From positions 62,001 to 126,000 of the forward strand of contig JAIOHM010000213.1 of assembly GCA_019912965.1 (NCBI GenBank): a DNA stretch of 64,000 nucleotides, given 5' to 3'. Positions 35,888 to 45,147 of the stretch are shown one piece after another (within the stretch, counting starts at the first letter, position 1; each line of letters starts with the position of its first letter). The DNA comes from Anaerolineae bacterium (GTDB lineage Bacteria > Chloroflexota > Anaerolineae > Aggregatilineales > Phototrophicaceae). The notes beneath the pieces were generated by a model that saw only the letters and a list, made by a program, of their open reading frames with translations, was not told the origin of the DNA and searched no databases. The position numbers and the translations under genes are program-made.

Positions 35888-36685
35888 CTAGGATTGGTTA
35901 TCGTCGAAAAATTTACGATTTTTACGTTCAATTAGTGGGGAAAACATGCGGTCAACCAAATCAGGGCGGGGAGACATATAGCGCTTCAAGTCGTCGTAAT
36001 AGTCAGCGGCGACTTTAAGGGGTAGTCCAAATGAAGACTTTATTGTTTGTGCAAATTCGGTTCGTGTTTTATGCCGATAGTGGGACTTGGTAAGCTCCCA
36101 AGGAGCAATCAACTCTCGAGCTATCAAGTCTGCTAGTATTTCACGATCTGATGTATCTTCATGTATATGCTCACCTCTGCCTGTGATTTCGGACGGACGA
36201 TCTGGAAGTCCCTTTAAAAAAGCACGTAATTCTAATCGAGGATTAAATTCCTGCCATTGAAAAGCTTTCGTTATCTCTGTTTGCTGTTCAGGCATAAATT
36301 TGTGCCAGAGTTGTTGTACTGAGAAAACATCTGCTAAAAAATGTCCTACCTCATGTGCGATAACATAGTTGACAATATGCTGCGGTAAACCTGCGCGAAC
36401 TAAAATAATGTTTGAAGGTGGCCCAATATGGAGCAATCCCAAGATTAATCGTTCAGAATTTCCTCCTCGCTCTGCAAAAATGCTACCACTTAGCGCACAA
36501 ATATAACTTCGAGCCTGCTGTATAGAGAGGTTGCGTTGGTAGACAATTGGGATTTCTAGCCCATGAGAAACCAGCATCTCAAGGTCACGGGGAAAATTGT
36601 CTGTAGCAAGACCTCTTGAATTGAGAATTAAAGTGAAACTCTCAGCTATGGAAATTGCATTCGACACAGACGAATTCTTAAGCAC
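35888..36685 (-). CDS. ImmA/IrrE-type metallopeptidase
   Basis: A 265-aa protein with a zinc-peptidase signature, VIAHEVGHFLADVF, near residue 110, and a second acidic segment DREILADLIARELIAP near 180 that would supply the third ligand. Family members cleave phage-type or XRE repressors in response to a signal. GTG start at 36685, only five bases after the stop of the HTH-like protein upstream. The pair looks like a repressor/antirepressor switch for this operon. Confidence 0.75.
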   Translation of the reverse strand: MLKNSSVSNAISIAESFTLILNSRGLATDNFPRDLEMLVSHGLEIPIVYQRNLSIQQARSYICALSGSIFAERGGNSERLILGLLHIGPPSNIILVRAGLPQHIVNYVIAHEVGHFLADVFSVQQLWHKFMPEQQTEITKAFQWQEFNPRLELRAFLKGLPDRPSEITGRGEHIHEDTSDREILADLIARELIAPWELTKSHYRHKTRTEFAQTIKSSFGLPLKVAADYYDDLKRYMSPRPDLVDRMFSPLIERKNRKFFDDNQS

Positions 36686-36690
36686 TAGCG

Positions 36691-37089
36691 TTATTCTTCC
36701 GGTAACTCATCCAAATCATCACGTTCATCGAATGCCGCTTCATAAAACTGATCCAATGTGGCCGTTTGATGGCCGTGTGACATAAGGTTGCGAGCAAGCA
36801 GCATAGAGCTTACAAAACGTTGAGGGTGTTCCAATTTGCAAAATACTGCTATGCGGTATGCATCCTCGACAAACATGTGTTTGCGCGGCAAGCGCATTGC
36901 TTTGAGGCGCAAAAACTCATCTGCTGATACACCAAAAACCTCTTGCTGTTGTTGTTCGGTTGTATTTTCGTGGGAGCGAAGGACAGCTAAATAGCTGTTT
37001 ATTGAGCCGGGTAACTCCGAGGCTTGGTGATACCAACGCATTAGTATATTTGCGTTGTCGTATTGATCTTGTGGCTTAATCATATTCAC
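36691..37089 (-). CDS. HTH-like protein partnering the metallopeptidase
   Basis: A 132-aa protein. Residues about 40-95 have a helix-turn-helix-like pattern (QQQQEVFGVSADEFLRLKAM, then LPRKHMFVEDAYRIAVFCKL), reminiscent of degenerate XRE domains. The tail is acidic (DERDDLDELPEE). Its position directly before an ImmA/IrrE-type peptidase fits the usual pairing of a repressor with its protease. No catalytic motif is seen. Confidence 0.5.
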   Translation of the reverse strand: MNMIKPQDQYDNANILMRWYHQASELPGSINSYLAVLRSHENTTEQQQQEVFGVSADEFLRLKAMRLPRKHMFVEDAYRIAVFCKLEHPQRFVSSMLLARNLMSHGHQTATLDQFYEAAFDERDDLDELPEE

Positions 37090-37096
37090 GAGCCGC

Positions 37097-37720
37097 CTAA
37101 AATAAATCAGTTAGAACAACATTCAATTCATCTGCTATGGTTCGGATTTTTCGATACAAGCGCTCTTTGGTATTTTTGACTTCCTTAGTAAGGTCGTTCA
37201 CATCTGTTCTGTGGTTCAAAAGTATAGTGACAAACCGTTCACTGTCTTTAACACCGGATCGCATTAGTCCCAAGAACTCAATCTCTAATGGCTCTAAATA
37301 TTGTTCGACCTGCTCGAAGAAACGCTGAACTGAAATATTTTGCTCTTCCTCATCTGTATAGTTATACGGAGTTGCAAGTGACTTTTCGTATTTAATGTCA
37401 GCATCAAGTGAGATAAGTTTCTTGTTTTCAGCCGCTTGCTGTAGTAAGTCTCTGACTCGTAATTTAAATAAATTCAGAATGTAGGTGGTGAGTTTAGAAC
37501 GCTTGCGGTCATATCTGTCGTGGTTGATGCAGACTTCACCAAAAACCTGATGCATTAGACTCTCAACTTCATCGGCTGCTAAACCAGCGTAATTGCTTTT
37601 CGCCCACCGGATTAAAGGGGGCAATAGGAGTTCTATGCTTTCTTGGATAGCGATAGGATCACCATTTACAAACCCATCTAGTTGTGCTGAAGTGGGCTGT
37701 GGAAACTTGCTCTCATCCAT
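37097..37720 (-). CDS. Sigma70-family-like regulator
   Basis: A 207-aa protein with a region-2-like part (about 15-90): ESIELLLPPLIRW, then ADEVESLMHQVFGEVC, RSKLTTYILNLFKLRVRDLLQ. A C-terminal part (about 145-205) has LIEI-type helices, LEPLEIEFLGLMRSG and then a basic segment KERLYRKIRTIADEL. This resembles a small ECF-like sigma factor with a region-4 substitute. It is the second gene of the operon, 19 bases after the methyltransferase, so it may direct transcription of the operon itself. Confidence 0.55.
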   Translation of the reverse strand: MDESKFPQPTSAQLDGFVNGDPIAIQESIELLLPPLIRWAKSNYAGLAADEVESLMHQVFGEVCINHDRYDRKRSKLTTYILNLFKLRVRDLLQQAAENKKLISLDADIKYEKSLATPYNYTDEEEQNISVQRFFEQVEQYLEPLEIEFLGLMRSGVKDSERFVTILLNHRTDVNDLTKEVKNTKERLYRKIRTIADELNVVLTDLF

Positions 37721-37739
37721 TCACATTCACCTTGAACCG

Positions 37740-39128
37740 CTAGTTATATTTGGTGAATACCAGAATGTATTCTTCTGGATAAACCTCGCTCGTACTTGAG
37801 ACTGTGGATGAGAAACGCCCTGTCTGTTTATCGCGTTTGCTAACAAGCACTCGTCCGGGCACTTTGCGTGGAATCTTTACATCTAGTTCAAAACCTACGC
37901 CTTCGGCTAACTCCTGCAAAGCTTTGGAAGTTTCAATGTCAATCCCTCGTTTATAGGAGTCTCCTATAACTAAAACCAGCTTTTTACCCGGTCTGATTAT
38001 TCGTTCAAATTCACGCAAAACTTTAGCCATGTCATGAAAATAGTACCGTAATGCATTTGCCTCATTCTTTGCATCTTTTATCCCATCTGCCCCAATAAGA
38101 GCGAGTCTCGCCAGAGCGCTATCGGCTGTTTCAGACCCAGTTTTGGAAACAGCATATTGCTCCAAAGTGCTACGCATAGCAATTTCATCTGAGCCAATCC
38201 AAGCAAGTTGCGATTCAGTTTGCGGGATTAATTGGTAACTCTCAAACCAAATTTGGGTGAGTTGATGTAAATCACTATAGTCATAGCAAGTTGCATAGGG
38301 AGGGCTAGTAACAACGAGATCAAATTGACAATAGTCTAATTTTGGCTGGCGAGCATCTTGCCATTCTATTGAGAAATTTTCTGTTACTGCACTAGGATTT
38401 ATACCTGAAGCTAGTAGATCATTCCAATAAAGCACATTTCGGATGACCATGTTGCGAACTTGTTTTGAAAATTCCTCAACAGGATCATTTAAGCTACAAT
38501 TGAGGTCTTTTTGCGGTTTGGTACTACCACTCAGCCAAATAGAGCAACGTCGCAAAATATTCGAAAAAGCGCACAAGAAAAACTCGCGGAATATAAGGTC
38601 TTCGACTTGTAATATTTGCTCAATGATTGCCGAAAGTGCGGTTCGATGGGGAAGAGGGAACCAGTAATCCATCCGCTCAAGATAAGATGCCTTTCGTAAA
38701 TCAAACGCGAGAATGAAATCCTTTTCTTCTGAGGTAAGTCGTCGTCGTCCAACTCGATCAATCCTCGCAACTCTTTTCAACAGTTTATTACTCGTCACCT
38801 CTAAGGATGTTGGATTTATGGGGGTGCATTTGACGCGGCTTAAGAAAAGTGCAACGTGATTGATGTCTGAACCATAAAATGTCCGTCCGGTACGCAAGGC
38901 TTCCACGCCAGTTGTTCCAGAACCTACAAATAAATCGCCCACATGGTCGCCGGGATCAGAGTAACGTTCAATAATTCTTCGTACCAATTGAGGAATGAAT
39001 TTCGCAGGATAGCGGTGGTAGCCATGAGTACCCCATAGGGTCTCGGACCGTTTTAGATGGGCAAATGACCAATCTAATTCAAGAACTGACTGAATACTTT
39101 CGAGTCCTAGCTGTGTCTTTGTTATCAA
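37740..39128 (-). CDS. DNA methyltransferase (N4-cytosine/N6-adenine type)
   Basis: A 462-aa methyltransferase. Motif I, VGDLFVGSGTTGVEAL, is near residue 52 and the catalytic motif IV, DLVVTSPPYATCYDY, near 275. A region of about 200 residues between them (target recognition) puts the order as I, recognition region, IV. The first segment contains the HRYPAKFIPQLV signature found in standalone methylases of defence loci. Start is TTG at 39128. It is the first gene of a seven-gene minus-strand operon. It probably marks self DNA for the HerA/NurA module. Confidence 0.75.
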   Translation of the reverse strand: MITKTQLGLESIQSVLELDWSFAHLKRSETLWGTHGYHRYPAKFIPQLVRRIIERYSDPGDHVGDLFVGSGTTGVEALRTGRTFYGSDINHVALFLSRVKCTPINPTSLEVTSNKLLKRVARIDRVGRRRLTSEEKDFILAFDLRKASYLERMDYWFPLPHRTALSAIIEQILQVEDLIFREFFLCAFSNILRRCSIWLSGSTKPQKDLNCSLNDPVEEFSKQVRNMVIRNVLYWNDLLASGINPSAVTENFSIEWQDARQPKLDYCQFDLVVTSPPYATCYDYSDLHQLTQIWFESYQLIPQTESQLAWIGSDEIAMRSTLEQYAVSKTGSETADSALARLALIGADGIKDAKNEANALRYYFHDMAKVLREFERIIRPGKKLVLVIGDSYKRGIDIETSKALQELAEGVGFELDVKIPRKVPGRVLVSKRDKQTGRFSSTVSSTSEVYPEEYILVFTKYN

Positions 39129-39356
39129 GTGTGTTTGCCCCGGTATGAAAGAGCATGATTCAATAATTCAGTTCATAGTGAAATTGTAACACAATAAAAC
39201 TTCAGCCGTATCGTGATTCCTATGGAGTCTCCCTCAATGTTAGTCACAGGATATTAGTTCATTAAAAACGAACGTTTATTTGACAACTTTTCTTTCCCGA
39301 AACACCCTGTTATTATGACAATAGAATTTGTCTGGCACTGCCTTTTCAGTTAATCC

Positions 39357-39974
39357 ATGCAAAGTCAACAAACTATTGCCTACTTACGAGTATCTACCAC
39401 CGACCAAGACGTTGAGAAAAACAAGTTTGATATTCTCAAACTGGCAAATGATAAAGGTCTGGGGCAGGTGAAGTGGGTCGAGGAGAAAATCTCGACCCGT
39501 GTCTCATGGCACAAACGCCAAATTGCTCGCGTTCTAGAAGACCTTCAATCCGGCGATCATCTTATTGTGAGCGAGTTATCTCGTTTGGGACGCTCGATGT
39601 TGGAGTGCATGGAAATCTTGTCGATTGCGTTTCAAAAAGGCATTCATCTGTATGCAGTCAAAGGGAATTGGCGACTAGACAACTCGATCCAGTCCAAGAT
39701 CGTAGCGATGGCTTTCTCAATGGCGGCTGAGATTGAACGTGATCTGATTAGCCAGCGAACCAAAGAAGCCCTCGCGGCACGGAAAAAAGCAGGGAAACGA
39801 CTTGGAAGACCGAGAGGGATTGGCAAGAGTAAACTGGATGCCTACCGTCCAGAGATCGAAGCGTTACTGGCGAATGGTTCCAAACAATCCTTCATCGCCA
39901 AACGCTACGGCACAACAGCCCCCAATCTCAGTCGATGGCTCAAAAGACATAGCCTAAAATCTGCCACCACCTAA
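39357..39974 (+). CDS. Serine resolvase/invertase
   Basis: A 205-aa small serine recombinase: YLRVSTTDQ with catalytic serine near residue 13, SELSRLGRSMLECMEIL, then the E-helix and RTKEALAARKKAGKRLGRPRG. The C-terminal HTH (about 155-200) has YRPEIEALLANGSKQSFIAKRYG. It carries out local inversion or cointegrate resolution. It lies just upstream of qatA, with a 142-bp gap. A diverged copy of its C-terminal HTH lies after qatD (44884-45021), so the Qat operon is bracketed by resolvase sequences. Confidence 0.85.
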   Translation: MQSQQTIAYLRVSTTDQDVEKNKFDILKLANDKGLGQVKWVEEKISTRVSWHKRQIARVLEDLQSGDHLIVSELSRLGRSMLECMEILSIAFQKGIHLYAVKGNWRLDNSIQSKIVAMAFSMAAEIERDLISQRTKEALAARKKAGKRLGRPRGIGKSKLDAYRPEIEALLANGSKQSFIAKRYGTTAPNLSRWLKRHSLKSATT

Positions 39975-40116
39975 ATCACTAATTTTTTCAGTATGCCGAC
40001 TTCTTGTGTGACATCATAAAATGTTGTATATGTGATTTGAAAAAGGCTCGCTAATATCATGCTGGGGAAGTATAACTCCTCATACACAATCAGGCATTTA
40101 AACGGGGAACAGATTT

Positions 40117-41976
40117 ATGTGGTCTGACAACGACACTGATGTTGATCTGCTTGGTTTTCAAGTACACAGTGACCTAATCCGAAGCGTAGTGACCAAAAAG
40201 ACGATGCTTCCAGTGACGGTAGGCTTGTTTGGCGATTGGGGAAGCGGTAAATCTAGTGTTATGCGTATGCTTCGGCGCGACCTCGAAAAGCAGGACGGCG
40301 TTGCCTGTATTTCATTCAATGGTTGGCAATTCGAGGGCTATGACGATGCCAAGACCGCGCTGATTCAGTCCATTTTGGAGGAACTGAAGAACCATCAGCG
40401 TATTGGGCCAAAAATTAAGGACAAGGCAGAAGGTTTACTGAAGCGCGTCAATTGGTTTCGCTTGGTGAGTGTTGGGTATCAGACGTTTTTAGCTCCGGTG
40501 ATTACATCCTATTTGTTAGCGCAGTCAGGTGGCACTCAGGCAGCAGCGCCGACACCCGAAACTAAACCGTTTGCGGAGCTAAACCTAGACGACGTAATCG
40601 AGAAGAATCCTGCAAATAGCGCCGTTGAGAATGTACGGGCATTTCACAAGGAGTTTTCCGAACTTATCACAGAAACCGGACTCAACGCACTCGTAATATT
40701 GATTGATGATCTTGATCGTTGCACACCCGAACGGCTCATAGATACGCTGGAAGCAATTAAGTTGTTTCTGGCAGTTCCCCATGTTGGTTTCATTATTGGG
40801 GCAGACCCGCGTCTTGTACGGTATGCTATTGCCACGCGGTATGACGCGCCACAGGGAGATGATGAACTTAATAGTGTGAAAAAGACAGAGTTAGTTACGG
40901 ATTACGTAGAAAAACTCATCCAAATTCCGTACTACCTACCGAGACTAGCACCCAATGAAATTGAAACGTACATCAATATGCTATTTTGCCAACTTAGTCT
41001 GGTTGAAAGTGACTTTGGAATAGTGCTGACCGCGTGCGGTGAGTCTCTAAAGCAAAAACGGACAGCGATTTTTGGGTATCAGGAAATTGTTAATTCGTTG
41101 ACAGCGCAGCAGAAGACGCCAGCAGCCGACCTCGAAACACAAATTTCGCTTTCCCGAACGATCTCACCATCATTAGCAGATATTCTCAAAGGTAATCCCC
41201 GGCAAACCAAGCGACTGCTTAATTCTTTACTGTTACGGCTGGAATTGGCGAAAGTAGCAGGGCTAACGATTAATCCGAGTGTATTAGTTAAGTTGATGGT
41301 ATTGGAGTATGTACGCCCTGACCAATTCAGGGAATTATACGACATACAGGCGCGTCAACACGGCACACCGTCTGAACTCGGAATTATGGAGGCTGAGGCA
41401 GTTTCAGCAGAAAAAGTCTCAGACGACAAGTTTCCGAACACCGATTGGCAAGATCGTACCGTCCTAAATTGGCTACGAATGCAACCCCCACTAGCGAAGG
41501 AAGACCTCCGTGATTACTTCTGGTTAACGCGGGATCGAATTAGTGGACTTTTAGCAGGCGTATCCCTTGTATCTCCAATCATTCGCACTTTGATAGCTGA
41601 TTTAGTAGGTAGAGAAGGAATCGCAATAAAGGCGTTTACAGATCAGGTTCGGGGATTACAAGGTGAAGAGCAAAGTATCCTGTTTTCGGAACTTGGCAAT
41701 GTGTTGAGGCGTGATCCGAACGCTGGACATTTGCTCGGAAATTGGATGGAACTATCAAATGGTTTTCCAGAGGCAGCGACACGATTAGTTTCATCACTAG
41801 ATCAAATACCAGTCGCTAGTATTCCCACTATCACGCCCCTTAAACTCGCACTCGTTCATAAAAATGTGCCGGATACTCGTGAAGCAATCACCAAGCTCTT
41901 TGCTAAGTGGAAAACAAATACTCGATTGAAGCCACGAGTTGAGGAGGCAGAAAATGACATTAGGGGGAGCAAATAA
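40117..41976 (+). CDS. qatA: QatA: KAP-family P-loop ATPase of the Qat defence system
   Basis: A 619-aa KAP NTPase. Walker A GDWGSGKSS is at residues 39-47, and Walker B LVILIDDLDRC near 193. The KAP signature includes FNGWQFEGYDD near 68. The helical insert near 125 (VSVGYQTFLAPVITSYL) is amphipathic and may touch a membrane. It is the first gene of a tight four-gene operon whose order (KAP ATPase, unknown, QueC-like, TatD-like) is that of QatABCD, a characterised anti-phage system. GGGG eight bases before the ATG. Its stop overlaps the qatB start by one base. Confidence 0.85.
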   Translation: MWSDNDTDVDLLGFQVHSDLIRSVVTKKTMLPVTVGLFGDWGSGKSSVMRMLRRDLEKQDGVACISFNGWQFEGYDDAKTALIQSILEELKNHQRIGPKIKDKAEGLLKRVNWFRLVSVGYQTFLAPVITSYLLAQSGGTQAAAPTPETKPFAELNLDDVIEKNPANSAVENVRAFHKEFSELITETGLNALVILIDDLDRCTPERLIDTLEAIKLFLAVPHVGFIIGADPRLVRYAIATRYDAPQGDDELNSVKKTELVTDYVEKLIQIPYYLPRLAPNEIETYINMLFCQLSLVESDFGIVLTACGESLKQKRTAIFGYQEIVNSLTAQQKTPAADLETQISLSRTISPSLADILKGNPRQTKRLLNSLLLRLELAKVAGLTINPSVLVKLMVLEYVRPDQFRELYDIQARQHGTPSELGIMEAEAVSAEKVSDDKFPNTDWQDRTVLNWLRMQPPLAKEDLRDYFWLTRDRISGLLAGVSLVSPIIRTLIADLVGREGIAIKAFTDQVRGLQGEEQSILFSELGNVLRRDPNAGHLLGNWMELSNGFPEAATRLVSSLDQIPVASIPTITPLKLALVHKNVPDTREAITKLFAKWKTNTRLKPRVEEAENDIRGSK

Positions 41977-42689
41977 TGGGAACATCGGCAGGGTATTCGC
42001 TCCCTACAAGCGGTAATTGGTCAAAGCTAAAAAGGGAGGTTACATCATGGGTATCAAGCGGAGCAACTGATCGTGCCAGCGTTGGGCGTGTGGTAAGCGG
42101 TTATGTGGGCGCACATGGCGGTGCTAGACAGGCTGCACAACAAATGTCACACGCGGCACGAGCCGGGTCACGCTTGGCGGGTTTTGTTGGGTCTGTTGCA
42201 CAGAATGGGCTTGCGGATACCCTAAGGCGCCTAAATCTAGGCGAGTACGTTGGACGAAGCGCTACAGAAGTTTTGCGGGGTCTCCGTAACTATCTGTTGG
42301 GTGACGGAAGTCTCATAGAGGACGATATAGTTCAAAACGCATATATGGATTTCTACGAAGAGCAACTTGACGGAAATGAGACGTTTGAAGGCTTAGAAAC
42401 ACTACTTAGGCAAACTGATGTTGGTGCGATGTTGGTGCGCTTTTTTGGTCACTGCATCTACCGTCAGTTCTTATTGCAGTTTCACGAACGCATGATGCGG
42501 AAAGTTGATATTCCAACCACTCAACGCCTATTGGGGCTAGTGAAGGACTATATTTTTACAAAACTCCGCCTCGTGACACACGGAAAGGATTTATCCGCCG
42601 TTGATTGGAACGGCGGGGACGGTGAAGCCCTATCAGGTCAAATCCTTCAAAGTGCATGGGAGTTCACGGAGGCTAACAATGCAGATTAG
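41976..42689 (+). CDS. qatB: QatB: unknown subunit of the Qat defence system
   Basis: A 237-aa protein with no motif of known activity. The first 80 residues are Gly/Ala/Ser-rich and contain VSGYVGAHGGARQAAQQMSH. The rest is helical (DTLRRLNLGEYVGRSATEVL, YRQFLLQFHERMM). Its identity rests on operon position between the KAP ATPase and the QueC-like gene, and on a matching length. Its start shares one base with the qatA stop, and its stop lies inside the qatC start region. Confidence 0.75.
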   Translation: MGTSAGYSLPTSGNWSKLKREVTSWVSSGATDRASVGRVVSGYVGAHGGARQAAQQMSHAARAGSRLAGFVGSVAQNGLADTLRRLNLGEYVGRSATEVLRGLRNYLLGDGSLIEDDIVQNAYMDFYEEQLDGNETFEGLETLLRQTDVGAMLVRFFGHCIYRQFLLQFHERMMRKVDIPTTQRLLGLVKDYIFTKLRLVTHGKDLSAVDWNGGDGEALSGQILQSAWEFTEANNAD

Positions 42690-44040
42690 TGTTGAGCTTG
42701 ATCCCAACAGGCGAAAAGCACTGTGGAATGGGTTTGTTGCATGTGATATTTGTGTTGCTGAACTTAATATCCGTGAACACCTTTTCATGCCGTATGAGCA
42801 GTTTCATCGCTATTGTGGAGCGCGAGAGTCATTAGTTGAAGATTTCTTATTTGTATCATCTGTGTGCTTTGGAGTTGATTTACTTGTGGGCAGGGAAAGC
42901 GCAGCGGACAATTGGACGCGAGAGCTATCAGTTGAAATCCCCGTCCGCGATGTAGACCTGTGGAATAACCAAGCCACGCTATTAGGCGAGATTTTACGGT
43001 TTCTCACTGGCGACAGATGGACTCTCAGTTTCAACAAACGGGTTGTTCCCTTGTATATTAAACGAATCAATAGAAGAAGAGTACGCCGATATGCTGCCGA
43101 CACCGTTTGCTTGTTCTCAGGCGGCCTTGATTCGTTTCTTGGTGCGCTTGATTGCCTCAGTACCTCTACCGGACATGTTGCGTTGGTAGGACATTATGAT
43201 GCAGGATTGGCCCGTACTTCTCAGTTGGAGCTATTTCAAGAGATACGAAATACTTTCGGACGATGGCGCACACATCTGTTTCAAGCGCGTATAGGATTTC
43301 AACCAGTAGAGCGAACGGAAGCGGTAGATTTCGGCGAAAGTACTCAACGTAGCCGCTCACTTGTTTTCATCGCTCTAGGTGTCTACATTGCCCATCAGCA
43401 GGGCAAGGATAGAAATGTACCTGTACTGATCCCGGAAAACGGTTTTATCGCTCTAAACCCACCGTTAACATACTCAAGGCTAGGTTCATGCAGCACCAGA
43501 ACAGTACATCCGTATTTCTTAGAGAAACTCCAGCTTTTTATAAATAACGTGGGAATCAACACACAACTGAGCAATCCATTTGCGGGTCAGTCAAAAGGAG
43601 AGATGCTAAATTCATCTCCCCAAAGTGAACTTGCAAAATCCCTTGCTCACTTATCCGTATCTTGCGCTCACCCTACCCGCCGACAGAATTGGATCAGGCG
43701 CGCCGCAAAACATTGCGGTTATTGCGTACCCTGCCTCGTTCGGCGGGCATCAATGCACGCGGCGGGCATTGACGACGGTTTACAGTACGGAATAGATGTT
43801 ATGGCGGGTGAACTGGACATCTATGAAGAGGTGGGGGCAGACTTCCGCGCTATTCTAAACCTCCTCTCTAACTGGAACTCGGATTCTCAATATGTCCGAA
43901 AACTCGTGAATCGAATGTCCATACCTGACGGACAATATGAGCAGGCGACCACGGTTATAGGCAAACAACTAGAGGAGTTTCATGAGCTAGTCAATAGCAA
44001 GGCAACTCGTGAAATCAGACAATGGGCAGGATTGACATGA
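42679..44040 (+). CDS. qatC: QatC: QueC-like PP-loop protein of the Qat defence system
   Basis: A 453-aa protein. The pyrophosphatase-loop motif FSGGLDSFLGALD is near residue 147, and a zinc knuckle CGYCVPC near 345 is followed by a RRA-type basic segment, as in QueC, which makes 7-cyano-7-deazaguanine. The N-terminal 140 residues are an extra domain absent from housekeeping QueC. I chose the ATG at 42679 because the frame upstream lies inside qatB. No other queuosine genes are present, so a role in Qat nucleic-acid or base modification is likely. Confidence 0.85.
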   Translation: MQISVELDPNRRKALWNGFVACDICVAELNIREHLFMPYEQFHRYCGARESLVEDFLFVSSVCFGVDLLVGRESAADNWTRELSVEIPVRDVDLWNNQATLLGEILRFLTGDRWTLSFNKRVVPLYIKRINRRRVRRYAADTVCLFSGGLDSFLGALDCLSTSTGHVALVGHYDAGLARTSQLELFQEIRNTFGRWRTHLFQARIGFQPVERTEAVDFGESTQRSRSLVFIALGVYIAHQQGKDRNVPVLIPENGFIALNPPLTYSRLGSCSTRTVHPYFLEKLQLFINNVGINTQLSNPFAGQSKGEMLNSSPQSELAKSLAHLSVSCAHPTRRQNWIRRAAKHCGYCVPCLVRRASMHAAGIDDGLQYGIDVMAGELDIYEEVGADFRAILNLLSNWNSDSQYVRKLVNRMSIPDGQYEQATTVIGKQLEEFHELVNSKATREIRQWAGLT

Positions 44041-44789
44041 AGTTACACGATACCCATTGCCATATTGATCTCTATGAAGACCCGCTTGTTATCGCGCGTC
44101 AGGTCGAACGTGAACGCATTTTTACGATTGCAGTCACTAATTTACCTACCGCTTACGCAGAAGCATTACCGCATGTAAAATCATTTCGGCAAGTACATCT
44201 GGCATTAGGCTTGCATCCATTGCTTGCTCAACATCATACGCAAAAGCAAAAGAGTCTTTTTCGCCAGTATTTGAGTGAGACATCTTATATAGGTGAAATA
44301 GGATTGGATTTCTCGCGTGAAGGTATTGATACAAAGGAAACGCAAGTAGCCTCATTCAGATTTGTGCTGGAACTTCTTTCAAAACACAAGAAAATAGTGA
44401 CACTACATTCACGGCGGGCTGAGAAAGAAGTCTTGACCTTGCTTGGTGAGTACACCGTTAGCCCGGTAATTTTTCATTGGTATAGCGGTTCTGCGTCTTT
44501 GATTGAGAAAATTGTCGAAGCTGGACACTATTTATCGGTAAATCCCTCAATGATTTCTGGTCAGTCAGGACAAACCATTATTCGACGCATTCCACAGGAT
44601 CGCGTTTTACTCGAAACAGATGGCCCATTCGTCAAGCTCAAAAATAGACAGGTGACGCCTTTAGATACACCCGCAATTTGTGAGCATCTTTCCCTAGTAT
44701 GGAACATGACAATCGCTGATGTTGAGAAAAACCTCCAAGAAAATCTTGAGCGCCTTTTGAGATGGTCAAATGATAACCTTACTAAATGA
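44037..44789 (+). CDS. qatD: QatD: TatD-like DNase of the Qat defence system
   Basis: A 250-aa TatD-family metal-dependent DNase. Visible ligands: DTHCHIDL near residue 4, GEIGLDFS near 88, VTLHSRR near 122, FHWYSG near 146, and ETDGPFV near 195. The start overlaps the qatC stop by four bases. In Qat defence, TatD-type nuclease is required; this one keeps the full ligand set. It is the last gene of the operon and is followed, 95 bases later, by the resolvase remnant. Confidence 0.85.
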   Translation: MKLHDTHCHIDLYEDPLVIARQVERERIFTIAVTNLPTAYAEALPHVKSFRQVHLALGLHPLLAQHHTQKQKSLFRQYLSETSYIGEIGLDFSREGIDTKETQVASFRFVLELLSKHKKIVTLHSRRAEKEVLTLLGEYTVSPVIFHWYSGSASLIEKIVEAGHYLSVNPSMISGQSGQTIIRRIPQDRVLLETDGPFVKLKNRQVTPLDTPAICEHLSLVWNMTIADVEKNLQENLERLLRWSNDNLTK

Positions 44790-44883
44790 CCGAGAACGGC
44801 ACTAGCTTTCTGGCGAAATGCTCATCGGATGTGTTGTGTGCTTCAAGGTGTTTCTAACCGCCCCATATGCGGCTCGAATATAG

Positions 44884-45021
44884 GCGAGCAAGTTGGACAC
44901 CTACCGTCCAGAGATCGAAGCCCTGCTTGCCAATAGCTCAAAGCAGTTCTTCATTGCCAAGCGCTCCGGGACAACTGAGCCAAATCTCAGTCGATGGATA
45001 AAAATTCATAGATTGAAATAA
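44884..45021 (+). pseudogene. C-terminal remnant of a second resolvase
   Basis: About 45 codons, preceded by an in-frame stop. KLDTYRPEIEALLANSSKQF, then FIAKRSGTTEPNLSRWIK repeats the C-terminal HTH of the resolvase at 39357 (39820-39960) at clearly lower than 100% nucleotide identity. The catalytic domain is absent. The two resolvase sequences flank the Qat operon in the same orientation, suggesting a hotspot or an earlier recombination event. Confidence 0.75.
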
Positions 45022-45147
45022 GTCACATAAATAACATAGTTTTGATCTATAGCATTTGGAAACTGTGTCAAATCTAGGAAACAAGGCAACAGATGAGAGT
45101 CCGTAATTTAAATATGGAAACGCATACAACACCGTCAACTGAGAAAA

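Noticed and set aside
39270-39330. A TTGACA promoter for the resolvase (39284 region)
   Set aside because: The spacing to the TTATTAT box is about 24 bases, too long for a standard promoter.
42679-44040. Housekeeping queuosine biosynthesis (QueC)
   Set aside because: The extra N-terminal domain and the gene order KAP/QueC-like/TatD-like fit QatC; no other queuosine gene is present.
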